Source: Pengzhenrongella frigida (lineage in GTDB: Bacteria > Actinomycetota > Actinomycetes > Actinomycetales > Cellulomonadaceae). From it: 47,845 nt of DNA. Location: positions 1-47,845 of the forward strand of contig NZ_SDWW01000036.1 of NCBI RefSeq assembly GCF_004168625.1, in the 5' to 3' direction. The translations under genes were made by a program, and so were the position numbers. This document shows, piece after piece, positions 24,903 through 34,161 of the stretch. Position 1 is the first letter of the stretch; every line of letters starts with the position of its first letter. The notes under the pieces are model-generated. The model did no database searches. It saw only the letters and a list, made by a program, of their open reading frames with translations, and was not told the origin of the DNA.

Positions 24903-27794
24903 ATGGCTGGCCCCGACGACGTGAGCAGCGCGCTGGGCGCGTCCTACCCCGGCGACTGGGAGGCCGACGTCGTGCTGCGCGACGGCGCGACGGCGCACCT
25001 GCGCCCGATCGCCCCGACCGACGCGGACGCGCTGCAGGCGTTCCACGTCGGGCAGTCCGAACGCTCGACCTACCTGCGGTTCTTCGCCCCGCTGCAGCGG
25101 CTGTCGGAGCGTGACCTCGCCCGGTTCACGAACGTGGACCACCGCGACCGGGTCGCGCTGATCATCGTCCAGGATCTCCCGCCCGACCCGGGCGTCGACC
25201 CCGCGGGTGCCGGGCCGCGCGAGCAGATCATCGGCGTCGGCCGGTACGACCGGATCGGCCCGGACGAGGCCGAGATCGCGTTCAACATCGCCGATGCTCA
25301 CCACGGCCGCGGCCTCGGCTCGGTGCTGCTCGAGCACCTGGCCGCCGCCGCCCGCGAGCGGGGGGTCCGACGGTTCACCGCCGAGGTCCTGCCGCAGAAC
25401 GGACGCATGATCGCGGTGTTCCGCGAGGCGGGCTTCGACGTGTCGCAGACGGTCGACGACGGCGTCGTGACGGTCTCGTTCGACATCGACCCCACGGACC
25501 GGTCCCTCGCGGTGATGGCCGACCGCGAGCACCGCGCCGAGGCCCGCAGCGTGCAGGGTCTGCTCGGAGCCCGGTCGGTGCTCCTCATCGGCCAGCCCGA
25601 CGCGATCGCCGGCTCCGCGGTGGACCTGCTGTTCCGGCGCGGCTTCGAGAGCGTGACGAGCGGCGGGTTCGACGTCGTCCACGTGCTCGGGGCGGGCCGG
25701 CCGGCCGACGGCGACGAGGGTGGGGCCGTGCGGTACTGGGCGCGGCTCGAGGACGTGCCCGGGCCCGTCGATCTGGCGGTGGTGGCGCTCCCCGCGAGCC
25801 AGGTGGTCGCCGTCGTGCGCCAGTTCGCCCCGCTCAGCATCCGCGGCATCGTCGTGCTGTCGACGGGGTTCGCCGAGACCGGTGCGGCGGGCCTCGCCCT
25901 GCAGCGCGCGCTGGTGCGGACCGCGCACGCCGGGGGCATGCGGCTGGTGGGGCCCGCGTCCTACGGGTTCTTCTCCGCCACCGTCGAGCCGCCGGTCAAC
26001 GCCTCGCTCGCCGAGCGCCTGCCGCCGCCCGGGAACATCGGGCTGTTCTGCCAGTCGGCGCCGATGGCGGTCCCGATCCTCGCCTCCGTCGAGCACCGGG
26101 CGCTCGGGGTCTCGTCGTTCTTCTCGTCCGGCCACCGGGCCGACGTCTCGGGCAACGACCTCATGCAGTTCTGGCACGAGGACCCGGCCACGCAGGTCGT
26201 CGGGATGGTGCTCGAGTCGATCGGGAACCCCCGGAAGTTCTCCCGGATCGCGCGCCGGCTCGCCGCCGTCAAGCCCGTGGTCGTGGTGACCGCGGGCCAG
26301 TCCGGGCATGTGGTGCCGCCCGGGCACGCGGTCCGGGCGACCCGTTCGCCGCGGCGCACGCTCGAGGAGATGTTCCGGCAGTCCGGCGTGATCCGGGCGC
26401 AGAACACCCACCGGATGCTCGACATCGTCCAGCTCGTCGCGCACCAGCCGCTGCCGTCGGGCGATCGCGTCGGGATCGTGGCGGGTTCGTCGTCGCTGGC
26501 CGCGCTCGTGGCCGAGGCGGCGGCCGCCGCCGGGCTCGACCACGAGGGTCGCGTGGTGATGGTCACGGAGGACACCGACGACGTGGCGCTGAACGCCGCG
26601 ATCCGGGCGCTGTACGCGGACGGGAGCTGTGACGTCGTCGTCGCCGTGCACGTCCCGACCGTCGGGGCCGCCTCGCCGCGGCTGGCTCATGCGGTGGCCA
26701 CGGCCGCCGCGGGGTCGGGGGTCACCACCGTCGCGTGCGTGCTCGGCCTGCACGGCGTGACCGCTGCGCTCACCGCGGTCGGCCCGGTCGGCCCGGTCGC
26801 GGCGGGCGACCCGGTCGCTGCCGACGGCTCCGCCGCCGTCGGCGATCCCGGCCCCGACCCGGACTCGGACTCGGACTCTGACTCGGCCTCTGCGGCCGTC
26901 CCCGAACCCGCGGCCGCCGCGAGCCGACCCTGGACCGTGCCGGCCTACTCGACCCCGGAGGCGGCCGTCGCCGCGCTCGGTGCGGTGGTGCAGTACGCGG
27001 CCTGGCGCGCGGTCGATCGGGGGCGGCTCGTGCGACCCCTCGGCACCGACCGACCCCGGGCGCGCGCCCTCGTCCGGCAGCACCTGCCGGCCACGCTCGG
27101 CACCGGGCCCGTGGACCTCGCCCCGGCCGTGGCCGTCGAGCTCGTCGCGTGCTACGGCATCGAGGTGTGGGCGGGGCGCATCGTCGCGACCGCCGACGAG
27201 GCCGTCGCCGCCGCCGAGGAGCTCGGCTGGCCGGTGGCGCTCAAGAGCACCTCACCGCTGCTGCGCCACCGGGCGGACCTCGGGGGGGTGCGGCTGGACA
27301 TCGCCGACCCGGACGAGCTGCGGGTCGCCGTCGAGCACCTGTTCGGGCGCGCCCGCCAGATCGGCGCCGCCGGGGTACCGCTCGAGGTCCAGCGGATGGC
27401 GCCGTCGGGGGTGGCCTGCGTGGTGCGCTCGGCCGAGGACCCGCTGTTCGGGCCCGTCGTGTCGTTCGGGCTGGCCGGGGACGCGGTCGACCTCCTCGGG
27501 GACATCGCCTACGGGATCCCGCCCCTCACCGACGTGGACGTGGCCGACCTGGTGCGCTCGGCCCGGGCCGCGCCCCGGCTGTTCGGCTACCGCGGGCTGC
27601 CCTCGGCCGACGTCGCCGCGCTCGAGGACGTCATCGCCCGGGTGTCGGTGATGGCGGCCGACCTGCCGGAGCTGCGCAGCCTCGAGCTGCACCCCGTCGT
27701 GGTGGGGGAGACCGGCGCCGCCGTGCTCTCGGTCACGGTCCAGCTCGAGGAGGCGACCCGCGCCGACGGCACGCGGCGTGCGTTGCCGGCATGA
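24903..27794 (+). CDS. GNAT acetyltransferase fused to ADP-forming acyl-CoA ligase modules (Pat-type)
   Basis: This 963-residue fusion starts with a GNAT domain (about residues 18-200; acetyl-CoA loop [17 protein letters not shown]). A CoA-binding Rossmann domain (about 218-350, [19 protein letters not shown]) and a succinyl-CoA-synthetase-like flavodoxin module follow. A low-complexity Asp/Ser linker near 650-665 leads to an ATP-grasp domain (about 735-963; [38 protein letters not shown]). Relatives acetylate lysines of acyl-CoA synthetases (Pat/PatA), with the ligase part often regulatory or inactive. I do not see a clear catalytic His. The ATG has a leaderless-type TAACCT box. Protein lysine acetylation linked to acetyl-CoA status is the likely role. 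Confidence 0.88.
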   Translation: MAGPDDVSSALGASYPGDWEADVVLRDGATAHLRPIAPTDADALQAFHVGQSERSTYLRFFAPLQRLSERDLARFTNVDHRDRVALIIVQDLPPDPGVDPAGAGPREQIIGVGRYDRIGPDEAEIAFNIADAHHGRGLGSVLLEHLAAAARERGVRRFTAEVLPQNGRMIAVFREAGFDVSQTVDDGVVTVSFDIDPTDRSLAVMADREHRAEARSVQGLLGARSVLLIGQPDAIAGSAVDLLFRRGFESVTSGGFDVVHVLGAGRPADGDEGGAVRYWARLEDVPGPVDLAVVALPASQVVAVVRQFAPLSIRGIVVLSTGFAETGAAGLALQRALVRTAHAGGMRLVGPASYGFFSATVEPPVNASLAERLPPPGNIGLFCQSAPMAVPILASVEHRALGVSSFFSSGHRADVSGNDLMQFWHEDPATQVVGMVLESIGNPRKFSRIARRLAAVKPVVVVTAGQSGHVVPPGHAVRATRSPRRTLEEMFRQSGVIRAQNTHRMLDIVQLVAHQPLPSGDRVGIVAGSSSLAALVAEAAAAAGLDHEGRVVMVTEDTDDVALNAAIRALYADGSCDVVVAVHVPTVGAASPRLAHAVATAAAGSGVTTVACVLGLHGVTAALTAVGPVGPVAAGDPVAADGSAAVGDPGPDPDSDSDSDSASAAVPEPAAAASRPWTVPAYSTPEAAVAALGAVVQYAAWRAVDRGRLVRPLGTDRPRARALVRQHLPATLGTGPVDLAPAVAVELVACYGIEVWAGRIVATADEAVAAAEELGWPVALKSTSPLLRHRADLGGVRLDIADPDELRVAVEHLFGRARQIGAAGVPLEVQRMAPSGVACVVRSAEDPLFGPVVSFGLAGDAVDLLGDIAYGIPPLTDVDVADLVRSARAAPRLFGYRGLPSADVAALEDVIARVSVMAADLPELRSLELHPVVVGETGAAVLSVTVQLEEATRADGTRRALPA

Positions 27795-27834
27795 CGCGTG
27801 AGGACCCGCCCGCCAAGGATGGGAGAATGCTCCC

Positions 27835-28410
27835 GTGACCGGAGCTACCACTGACCTGCGCCAGGACCTGCATCGCGCGGGCTACTACCCCGAACTCGTC
27901 TCGGACGTGCTCGACCTCGCGATCGCCGACGAGGTCGTCGTCGCGCACCTCGTGCACCCGGAGACCACCTTCGACGCCAACGAGGTCCGACGGCACGTGA
28001 CGGTGCTGGTGCTCACGCCCACCCGGCTCGTCGTCGCGCACGTGGACGATCACCCCGCCGACAGCGAGCACCCCGCGTCGAGCGCCTCGGCGACCACCGA
28101 GTCCGTCCCGCTGACCGAGCTGCGCTCCGTCGCGCTGACCCACGTGATCGAGTCCCCGGCCACGCACAAGGCCGGCACGGTGCCGCTCGAGCTGACCCTC
28201 GCCATCGGCTGGGGCGCGGTCTCCCGGATCGACCTCGAGCCCGCGACCTGCCCGGACCCCGCGTGCGAGGCCGACCACGGGCTCACCGGCTCGATCACCC
28301 CCGATGACATCGTGGTGCGGATCAGCGCCCAGGCCGAGGGGCCGGGTGCGGTTCGCGCGGCCTCGGACTTCGCGCGCCGGCTCTCGGCTGCCTCCGCCCG
28401 GACGCGATGA
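27835..28410 (+). CDS. DUF5998 family protein
   Basis: This 191-residue protein of unknown function begins TTDLRQDLHRAGYYPELVSDVLDLAIADEVV. It continues with a beta-rich region including HVTVLVLTPTRLVVAHVDDH and LELTLAIGWGAVSRIDLEPATCPDPACEADHG. Two cysteines (TCPDPAC) could bind a metal. There is no membrane segment. The GTG at 27835 lies 6 nt after GAGAAT, a weak leaderless-type box. Its TGA overlaps the ATG of the phosphodiesterase-like gene (ATGA), so the pair is an operon and probably coupled. Confidence 0.85.
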   Translation: MTGATTDLRQDLHRAGYYPELVSDVLDLAIADEVVVAHLVHPETTFDANEVRRHVTVLVLTPTRLVVAHVDDHPADSEHPASSASATTESVPLTELRSVALTHVIESPATHKAGTVPLELTLAIGWGAVSRIDLEPATCPDPACEADHGLTGSITPDDIVVRISAQAEGPGAVRAASDFARRLSAASARTR

Positions 28411-29642
28411 GCGCGACCGGGTCGCCCCACGTCGCGACCGAACCGCTCGCTCCGCTCGAGCCCACGCAGGTCGACGGTTTCGCGCGGGCGGGGTTCGTGT
28501 CGCCGCAGTACGACGGTGCCGGGTTGGGTGCCGTGCTGCCCGCGGTCGCCGATGCGCTGGGCGTCGAGGTCACGGTCGACGGGCGTTCCGGAGCGCGGGC
28601 ACGCGCGACCCTGGGCCTGCCGAACGCGAAACGCGCGTGCGTGGTCCTCATCGACGGGCTCGGTCACAGCAACCTCTCCGAGCGGTCCGGCCACGCCCCG
28701 TTCCTGCGCTCGTTGCTCGCGGACGGCCAGGTGCTGACCGCCGGGTTCCCCTCGACCACCGCTGCCTCGATCGGGCTCTTCGGCACGGGAACCGGTCCCG
28801 GCCGCACCGCGATGGTGGGCTACACCGCCCGCAACCCCGCGACCGGCGGCCTCGCGAACCTCGTGTCCTGGCAGGGTGCCGGCGACCCCCGCGACTGGCA
28901 GCACGAGCCCACCTTGTTCGAGTCGGTGGCCGCCGCCGGGATCCCCGTGACGACGATCGGGCCGGCCAAGTTCGCCGGGTCGGGCCTGACCGAGGCCGCC
29001 CTGCGCGGCGGCGGCTACCACCGCGCCGAACGGCTCGACGACCGGATCGACGCCACCGTCTACGAGCTCATGGGGCCAGCCCTCGTGTACCTGTACTGGG
29101 GCGACGTCGACAAGGTCGGTCACCACCACGGCTGGGGCTCGTGGCAGTGGGGCGACGAGCTCACCGCGATCGACCGCGAGCTCGCGCGGCTCGAGCGGTC
29201 GCTGCCGCCGGACACCCTGCTGATCGTCACCGCCGACCACGGCATGGTCGACGTCGACCGCTCGCAGCGCTGGGACGTCGCCCGCACCCCCGCCCTGGCC
29301 GACGGCGTCGAGCTCATCGCCGGCGAGCCCCGCGCCCTGCATGTGCACACCCTGCCCGACGCCCCCGGCGGTGCCGACGAGGTCGCGGCGCGCTGGCGCG
29401 CGACGCTCGGGGACGCGGCCGTCGTCGCGACCCGGGACGAGGCGATCGGGGCCGGCTGGTTCGGGCCCGTGTCCGACCACGTCCGATCCGTCCTCGGCGA
29501 CGTGGTGGTCGCCATGGCCGGCCGTGCGACCGTCGTCGACTCGCGCACGCAGACCAGCGGTTCGATGGATCTCGTCGGGGTGCACGGCTCGTTCACCCCC
29601 GAGGAGATGCACGTGCCGCTCCTCATGGTCCACCGACGCTAA
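28407..29642 (+). CDS. Alkaline phosphatase superfamily / nucleotide pyrophosphatase-like hydrolase
   Basis: This 411-residue type I phosphodiesterase-fold protein has metal and nucleophile motifs: CVVLIDGLGHSNL (about residue 73), FPSTTAAS with the probable nucleophile Thr (about 115), the mid-sequence YWGDVDKVGHHHGW (about 230-243) and LIVTADHGMVDVD (about 272-284). No signal peptide is visible, so it is predicted cytosolic. The substrate is unknown; family members cleave phosphodiesters or pyrophosphates of nucleotides and lipids. The ATG overlaps the DUF5998 stop. The downstream thymidine kinase gene begins 16 nt later and is likely co-transcribed. Confidence 0.85.
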   Translation: MSATGSPHVATEPLAPLEPTQVDGFARAGFVSPQYDGAGLGAVLPAVADALGVEVTVDGRSGARARATLGLPNAKRACVVLIDGLGHSNLSERSGHAPFLRSLLADGQVLTAGFPSTTAASIGLFGTGTGPGRTAMVGYTARNPATGGLANLVSWQGAGDPRDWQHEPTLFESVAAAGIPVTTIGPAKFAGSGLTEAALRGGGYHRAERLDDRIDATVYELMGPALVYLYWGDVDKVGHHHGWGSWQWGDELTAIDRELARLERSLPPDTLLIVTADHGMVDVDRSQRWDVARTPALADGVELIAGEPRALHVHTLPDAPGGADEVAARWRATLGDAAVVATRDEAIGAGWFGPVSDHVRSVLGDVVVAMAGRATVVDSRTQTSGSMDLVGVHGSFTPEEMHVPLLMVHRR

Positions 29643-29658
29643 GGACGGATCCCCCCGC

Positions 29659-30303
29659 ATGGCAGAGCTGGCCTTCTTCTCCGGCACCATGGACAGCGGC
29701 AAGTCCACGCTCGCCCTGCAGATGGACCACAACCACCGGGCGCGCGGGCGCGGTGGCGTGATCTTCACCCGGAACGACCGGGCGGGCACCCACCTGCTGT
29801 CCTCTCGCCTCGGCCTGCAGACCGCTGCGCACGAGGTCACGGACGACACCGACTTCTGGTCCGAGGTGGCCGCGCGGCGGATCCACGGCGAACGCGTCGA
29901 CTACCTGATCTGCGACGAAGCCCAGTTCTACTCGGCCGCCCAGGTCGAGCAGCTCGCGCGGCTCGTCGACGAGATGGGGGTCGACGTCTTCGCGTTCGGG
30001 ATCACGGCCGACTTCCGCACCAGCCTGTTCCCCGGCTCGCAGCGCCTGATCGAGCTGGCCGACCGGGTCGAGGTGCTCCAGGTCCAGGCCCTGTGCTGGT
30101 GTGGGGCCAGGGCGACCCACAACGCGCGCACCGTGAACGGGATCATGGTCGTCGAGGGCGCCCAGGTCGTCGTCGGCGACACCGCGAGTGCCCCCGAGGT
30201 CGCCTACGAGGTGCTCTGCCGTCGGCACCACATGCGGCGCATGACGGCGATCGCGGCCCGGGCGGCGAGCCCGTCGCCCGACACGCTCACCCTCGACCTG
30301 TAG
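29659..30303 (+). CDS. tdk: Thymidine kinase
   Basis: This 214-residue type II thymidine kinase salvages thymidine to dTMP. The P-loop is FFSGTMDSGKST (residues 6-17), the Walker B/lid is ICDEAQFYS (about 91-99), and the zinc-binding pairs are CWC (about 152-154) and CRRHH (about 192-196). The TK1-type lasso segment FGITADFRTSLFPGSQ is at about 113-128. The ATG at 29659 gives the expected N-terminus; an AAGGAC 12 nt upstream is a weak ribosome site. The stop lies 7 nt from that of the convergent sepH. With dut at 34162 it supplies dTMP. Confidence 0.93.
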   Translation: MAELAFFSGTMDSGKSTLALQMDHNHRARGRGGVIFTRNDRAGTHLLSSRLGLQTAAHEVTDDTDFWSEVAARRIHGERVDYLICDEAQFYSAAQVEQLARLVDEMGVDVFAFGITADFRTSLFPGSQRLIELADRVEVLQVQALCWCGARATHNARTVNGIMVVEGAQVVVGDTASAPEVAYEVLCRRHHMRRMTAIAARAASPSPDTLTLDL

Positions 30304-30310
30304 GCGCCGA

Positions 30311-31417
30311 CTACTCCGGCTTGGCCCCGAACACGATCTCGTCCCAGCTCGGCACGCTGGCCCGGCCCCGGCGGCCGCTGCGCGGGCGCTCGGAGAGGGT
30401 GACAGCTTGCTCGCGCTCGTCCGGGTGAGGTTCGTTCGGCTCCAGGGCCACCGGAGTCTCCGGTTCGATCCGCCGCAGCCCGGAGGGCCGGGACGGGTCG
30501 TGCGCCGGTCGCGGCAGGACATGGGTGTCCTGAGCCGCGGTCGGATCGGAGTGGGCCGGGTGCGCTGCGGGCGGCTCGCTGGCCGCACCGAAGTCGAACG
30601 CCCGCGGCGGTCCGAAGCCCTCGAAGGCCTCGCCGTCGTCGTCGTCGTCGGGCAGGTCGAGCTGCTGCCGCACGCCCCGCTTGGTGCGCAGGTCGTCCAG
30701 CAACGCGTCCGTGGGGTCGCGCGGCTCGGGTTCGCTCGCGGGTAGGGGTGCGTCGACGAAGGCCAGCACCGGACGGACGGAGCCGTCGGCCTGGACGTCG
30801 AACACGGCGTCGCGCACTGCGGCGAGGTGGCGACGGGGGATCGGCTCGTCGGCGAGCTCGGTCTCGGAGAGCCACCGGGCCTCGTCGTCGAGCGCGAGCA
30901 CGGAACGGGCCTGGGTGTCGAACGACCACAGCGCCTCGCTCGGGTCGTCGCCGGCGCGGAACCGCACCACGACGGTCCACGGGCCGCTGCCTTCGCGGTA
31001 GGCGTCCCACTCGATCGAGTCGACGTCGACCCCGCGAGCGGCGAGCCGGTCGGTGACGAGGTCGCCGAGCACGGGCGCGCCGGTCTCGCGGCCGACCCGG
31101 GTGACGCGCGCCTGACCCGAGATGAACTCGCGCTCGGCGAGCACGGGGCCCTCGTACCGGCGGACGTGCTCCACGGCGATCCCGGCGGAGTCAGCCACGT
31201 CCTGCGCCGAGCGTCCGGACCGGATGCGCGTCTGGATCTCGCGCGGCGACGGCGTTCCCGCGCGCTCGGCGCGCAGCTGCTCCAGCTGCGGACGATCGCG
31301 GCGCACCGCGGCGCGCAGCGGCTCGTCGATCCGCAGCCGGAACCGTTGACCGTCCGGGCCCATCAGGACGAGGTGTTCCCCGTCCTCGTGCAGACCCACT
31401 AGCTCCAGCTCACCCAT
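30311..31417 (-). CDS. sepH: Septation protein SepH (DUF3071)
   Basis: This 368-residue actinobacterial division protein in Streptomyces stimulates FtsZ assembly. The N-terminal DUF3071 domain (MGELELVGLHEDGEHLVL...FRLRIDEPLRAAVRRD) contains a helix-turn-helix at about residues 70-100 (IRSGRSAQDVADSAGIAVEHVRRYEGPVLAERE). The second half (about 210-368) is acidic, Pro-rich and likely disordered, ending in the conserved-looking SVPSWDEIVFGAKPE. The ATG has GAGGAGG 4 nt upstream. It diverges from the TRIC-type gene and converges with tdk. Confidence 0.92.
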   Translation of the reverse strand: MGELELVGLHEDGEHLVLMGPDGQRFRLRIDEPLRAAVRRDRPQLEQLRAERAGTPSPREIQTRIRSGRSAQDVADSAGIAVEHVRRYEGPVLAEREFISGQARVTRVGRETGAPVLGDLVTDRLAARGVDVDSIEWDAYREGSGPWTVVVRFRAGDDPSEALWSFDTQARSVLALDDEARWLSETELADEPIPRRHLAAVRDAVFDVQADGSVRPVLAFVDAPLPASEPEPRDPTDALLDDLRTKRGVRQQLDLPDDDDDGEAFEGFGPPRAFDFGAASEPPAAHPAHSDPTAAQDTHVLPRPAHDPSRPSGLRRIEPETPVALEPNEPHPDEREQAVTLSERPRSGRRGRASVPSWDEIVFGAKPE

Positions 31418-31546
31418 GCGACCTCCTCGTACCTCAAAGAAGAGGGTGCCACCTCGACGACCCGATCTCCGGTAGCCACGCGGTGCGCCGCGGTGGCCGC
31501 CTCCTGTGTCGCAGGTCGCATCTGCCCGTGGTGGGAGACTGGGGCC

Positions 31547-32230
31547 GTGCCGCCAGACATCGCCATCGCTCCCGTGATCGAGCTCAGCGGAGTCTTCGTG
31601 GGGGCGCTCTCGGGCGGCCTGGCCGCCGTCCGCAAGCAGTTCGACCTCTTCGGCATCCTCGTCCTCGCGTGGGCCGCCGGCCTCGGCGGCGGGCTGATGC
31701 GCGACCTGCTCATCGGTGCGACCCCGCCCGTCGGCATCGCCGACTGGCGCTTCATCGCGGTCGCCTGCCTGGCCGGCGCCGTCATGTACTTCTTCAACCC
31801 CCGGCTCGAGCGGGCGCGGCGGATGATCCTGGTCCTCGACGCGGGCGCCCTGGCCCTGTTCGCCGTCTCCGGCACGCTCAAGGCCCTCGAGCTGGGCCTC
31901 AACGGCGTGGCCGCCGTGTCCGCCGGGATCATCACGGGCATCGGCGGCGGGGTCCTGCGCGACCTGCTCATCGGGGAGGTCCCGGTGGTGCTGCACCAGC
32001 GCCAGCTGTACGCCGTGCCGGCCGTCGTCGGGGCCGTGCTCACGGCCGGGCTCTGGGCGGCCGGCATCCTCACCGCGCTCACCGCGCTGGGGGCCGTCGG
32101 GGTGGTGTTCGCCCTGCGGGTCGCCGCCCTGAGGTTCCGGCTCCAGGCGCCCGGTCCCTGGGTCGCCGGGGCCAGGACCCGGAAGGTGGGGGCCAGGCGC
32201 CGGAACGTGTCAGGCAGGATGGAACGGTGA
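31547..32230 (+). CDS. TRIC-type cation channel family protein (UPF0126)
   Basis: This 227-residue membrane protein is built from two homologous three-helix halves, each with a Gly-rich break: GLGGGLMRDLLIGATP (about residues 45-60) and GIGGGVLRDLLIGEVP (about 132-147). These are the kinked pore motifs of bacterial trimeric intracellular cation channels. A seventh helix and a basic tail (ARTRKVGARRR) follow. K+/monovalent conduction is known for prokaryotic TRIC proteins; the ion and role here are inferred. The GTG at 31547 lies 6 nt after GAGACT. Its TGA overlaps the GTG of the next gene (GTGA). Confidence 0.85.
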   Translation: MPPDIAIAPVIELSGVFVGALSGGLAAVRKQFDLFGILVLAWAAGLGGGLMRDLLIGATPPVGIADWRFIAVACLAGAVMYFFNPRLERARRMILVLDAGALALFAVSGTLKALELGLNGVAAVSAGIITGIGGGVLRDLLIGEVPVVLHQRQLYAVPAVVGAVLTAGLWAAGILTALTALGAVGVVFALRVAALRFRLQAPGPWVAGARTRKVGARRRNVSGRMER

Positions 32231-33114
32231 GCCACCCCTTCGCCGTGCCCGAGTCTGTCCGCCCCGACCCGGCCCTCCCGGCCACCGTGCTGCCCGACCC
32301 CGATGCGACCACGGTGCTGATGGAGCTCGCGGCGCGGCTCGCGCGGGAGGCCGGCGACCTCGTGCGGGAGGGGCGCCCGGACCGGGTCCTGGTGGCCGCC
32401 ACGAAGTCGAGCGCGTCCGACCCCGTCACGGAGATGGACATGGCGGCCGAGGCGCTGCTGCGCGAGGCGCTCGGCCGGCTGCGGCCCGACGACGCGATCC
32501 TCGGCGAGGAGGGGGCGTTCCGGCCCGGTACGTCCGGGCTCACGTGGGTGCTCGACCCCATCGACGGCACGGTCAACTATCTCTACGGCATCCCCGCCTA
32601 CGCCGTGTCGGTCGCCGTCGTCGCGGGCGGGCCGGACCCGGCCACCTGGACCGCCGTGGCCGGCGCCGTCCACGCTGTGCCGGACGGTCGCACCTGGACG
32701 GCCGGCCGCGGGCTCGGCGCGTTCCTCGACGGACGGCGCCTGAACGTCAACGCCGCGCGCCCGCTCGCCGAGTCGCTCGTCGGCACCGGCTTCGCGTACA
32801 CGCTGCAGCGCCGCACGGAGCAGGCGCAGCTGGTGGCGCAGGTGCTGCCGCGCGTCCGCGACATCCGTCGGATCGGGGCGGCGTCGCTCGACCTGTGCTC
32901 GATCGCCACCGGCGGGCTCGACCTGTACTACGAGCGCGGGCTCAAACCGTGGGATCACGCCGCCGGCGGGCTGGTGGCGATGGAGGCCGGTGCGGTCGTC
33001 ACCGGGCTGCACGGTGCGACCGCGGGGGAGCAGATGACCGTCGCCGGGCCCCCCGCGAGCGTGCTGGAACTGGTCGCGCTGCTCGAGGAGCACGGGGCCG
33101 CGAGCGGAGCCTGA
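32227..33114 (+). CDS. suhB: Inositol monophosphatase family protein (SuhB-like)
   Basis: This 295-residue Mg2+-dependent sugar-phosphate phosphatase has metal ligands in ILGEEGAF (about residues 94-101), the signature WVLDPIDGTVNYLYG (about 108-122) and LKPWDHAAGGLVAMEAGAVV (about 239-258). The first 40 residues are Pro-rich and not conserved. Candidate substrates are inositol-1-phosphate, for phosphatidylinositol or mycothiol, and fructose-1,6-bisphosphate. The GTG overlaps the TRIC gene stop by 4 nt, indicating coupling. M. tuberculosis suhB (Rv2701c) is likewise near sigA and the DUF4193 gene. Confidence 0.9.
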   Translation: MSHPFAVPESVRPDPALPATVLPDPDATTVLMELAARLAREAGDLVREGRPDRVLVAATKSSASDPVTEMDMAAEALLREALGRLRPDDAILGEEGAFRPGTSGLTWVLDPIDGTVNYLYGIPAYAVSVAVVAGGPDPATWTAVAGAVHAVPDGRTWTAGRGLGAFLDGRRLNVNAARPLAESLVGTGFAYTLQRRTEQAQLVAQVLPRVRDIRRIGAASLDLCSIATGGLDLYYERGLKPWDHAAGGLVAMEAGAVVTGLHGATAGEQMTVAGPPASVLELVALLEEHGAASGA

Positions 33115-33118
33115 CCGC

Positions 33119-33142
33119 CGCGGCCGACCGGCGTCGGCCGCG
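33119..33142 (+). terminator. Terminator-like hairpin after suhB
   Basis: Perfect 10-bp arms CGCGGCCGAC and GTCGGCCGCG surround CGGC, 4 nt after the suhB stop. There is no U-tract. Confidence 0.5.
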
Positions 33143-33297
33143 CTCACGCACGCCTGTGACGTGCGACTCACCGCCTTCGCGTGCAACCGGCCCGAAAATG
33201 GTGCACAATCCAGCCGCCTGGGGAACATCTCGGGCCAGTTGCGCATTGAGCACCCAGGCCCCCCGCCCGCAATATGACACGGAGTGTGACCACACAG

Positions 33298-33597
33298 ATG
33301 GCAACCGACTACGACGCCCCTCGAAAGACCGAGGAGGACCTCAGCGAAGACTCGCTCGAGGAGCTCAAGGCTCGACGCTCGGACAAGAGCTCCGGCGTTG
33401 TGGATGAGGACGAGACCGAAGCGGCCGAAGGGTTCGAGCTCCCGGGCGCGGACCTGTCGGGCGAGGAGCTCTCGGTCCGCGTCCTGCCGCGCCAGGCTGA
33501 CGAGTTCACCTGCTCGAGCTGCTTCCTTGTCCACCACCGCAGCCAGCTCGCCTACGAGAAGAACGGCAAGCCGGTCTGCACCGAGTGCGCCGCCTGA
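33298..33597 (+). CDS. DUF4193 small zinc-finger protein
   Basis: This 99-residue protein has an acidic N-terminal two-thirds (TEEDLSEDSLEELKARR, VDEDETEAAEGFELPGADL) and a C-terminal zinc finger with two Cys pairs (FTCSSCFLVHHRSQL then KPVCTECAA). DUF4193 proteins (Rv2699c type) are found throughout actinobacteria; their function is not settled. The ATG at 33298 is used because the family begins MATDYDAPRK; an in-frame ATG at 33274 lacks conservation. A 183-bp gap upstream holds the suhB hairpin; I see no clear -10/-35 there. Convergent with DUF3093. Confidence 0.9.
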   Translation: MATDYDAPRKTEEDLSEDSLEELKARRSDKSSGVVDEDETEAAEGFELPGADLSGEELSVRVLPRQADEFTCSSCFLVHHRSQLAYEKNGKPVCTECAA

Positions 33598-33635
33598 CCT
33601 GAATCTCGTTCCACGACGGCGGTCGGTCGGGCTGC

Positions 33636-34121
33636 TCAGCCCTGGCCGATCGCCGCTTCGCGTCCGCGCACGACCGCCGTGGCCAGTGCGGCCGGGTGGC
33701 GCGTGGACACCAACCAGTACGGGGTCGAGTCCGCGGCGTCCCGCACCTCCACGCGCACCGCCGTGTGCGCGCCCGCGCGCAGGCAGATGTAGGCCCGCGC
33801 GTCGAGGCCCGTTCCGAGCTCGACCCGGGTCTGCTCGGCGGTGAGCTCGCGAACCTCGCCGAGCAGGGCGAGCGGGATGTGCGCGCCACCGGCCCGCAGC
33901 TCGCCGCCGGCGACCGCGACGCGCGGTGCCGTCACGATGGACACCACGGCCCCCACCACGAGCACGAGCACCCCGGCGACGGCGGCGACCACGGGGCTCA
34001 CCGGATAGAGCGCGAGACCGGCGAAGAGGCCGAAGACGACGACGGCGGTCCAGCCGAGCGGCCCCGACCACAGGCGTTCCGCGTAGGCGGGGTGGTCGGA
34101 TCCGGGCGGTGTCGTGGTCAT
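33636..34121 (-). CDS. DUF3093 family membrane protein
   Basis: This 161-residue protein has an N-terminal YAERLWSGPLGW, two adjacent hydrophobic segments (about residues 23-62) and a C-terminal domain that starts APRVAVAGGELRAGGAHIPLALLGEVREL and ends with the conserved-looking STPYWLVSTRHPAALATAV. The function is unknown; the family matches Rv2698. It is divergent from dut with 40 nt between the starts, an arrangement also found in M. tuberculosis (Rv2698/dut). The ATG at 34121 is the natural start; longer reading runs antisense into dut. Confidence 0.87.
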   Translation of the reverse strand: MTTTPPGSDHPAYAERLWSGPLGWTAVVVFGLFAGLALYPVSPVVAAVAGVLVLVVGAVVSIVTAPRVAVAGGELRAGGAHIPLALLGEVRELTAEQTRVELGTGLDARAYICLRAGAHTAVRVEVRDAADSTPYWLVSTRHPAALATAVVRGREAAIGQG

Positions 34122-34147
34122 CGGTCCAGCATCCCAGGTGTCGGCAC

Positions 34148-34153
34148 TAGAGT
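34148..34153 (+). promoter_or_regulatory. -10 box of a probable leaderless promoter (dut)
   Basis: TAGAGT is followed by 8 nt and ATG 34162. Confidence 0.5.
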
Positions 34154-34161
34154 CGTCGGCC

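Noticed and set aside
22260-27083. A 1607-codon reading of the parC frame beginning far upstream
   Set aside because: The first ~775 codons are antisense to the GNAT/ligase gene and lack homology. ParC begins normally at 24758 with its own ribosome site.
31399-34071. An 890-codon minus-strand frame over the TRIC, suhB and DUF4193 genes
   Set aside because: It opposes three well-supported genes and shows only low-complexity sequence.
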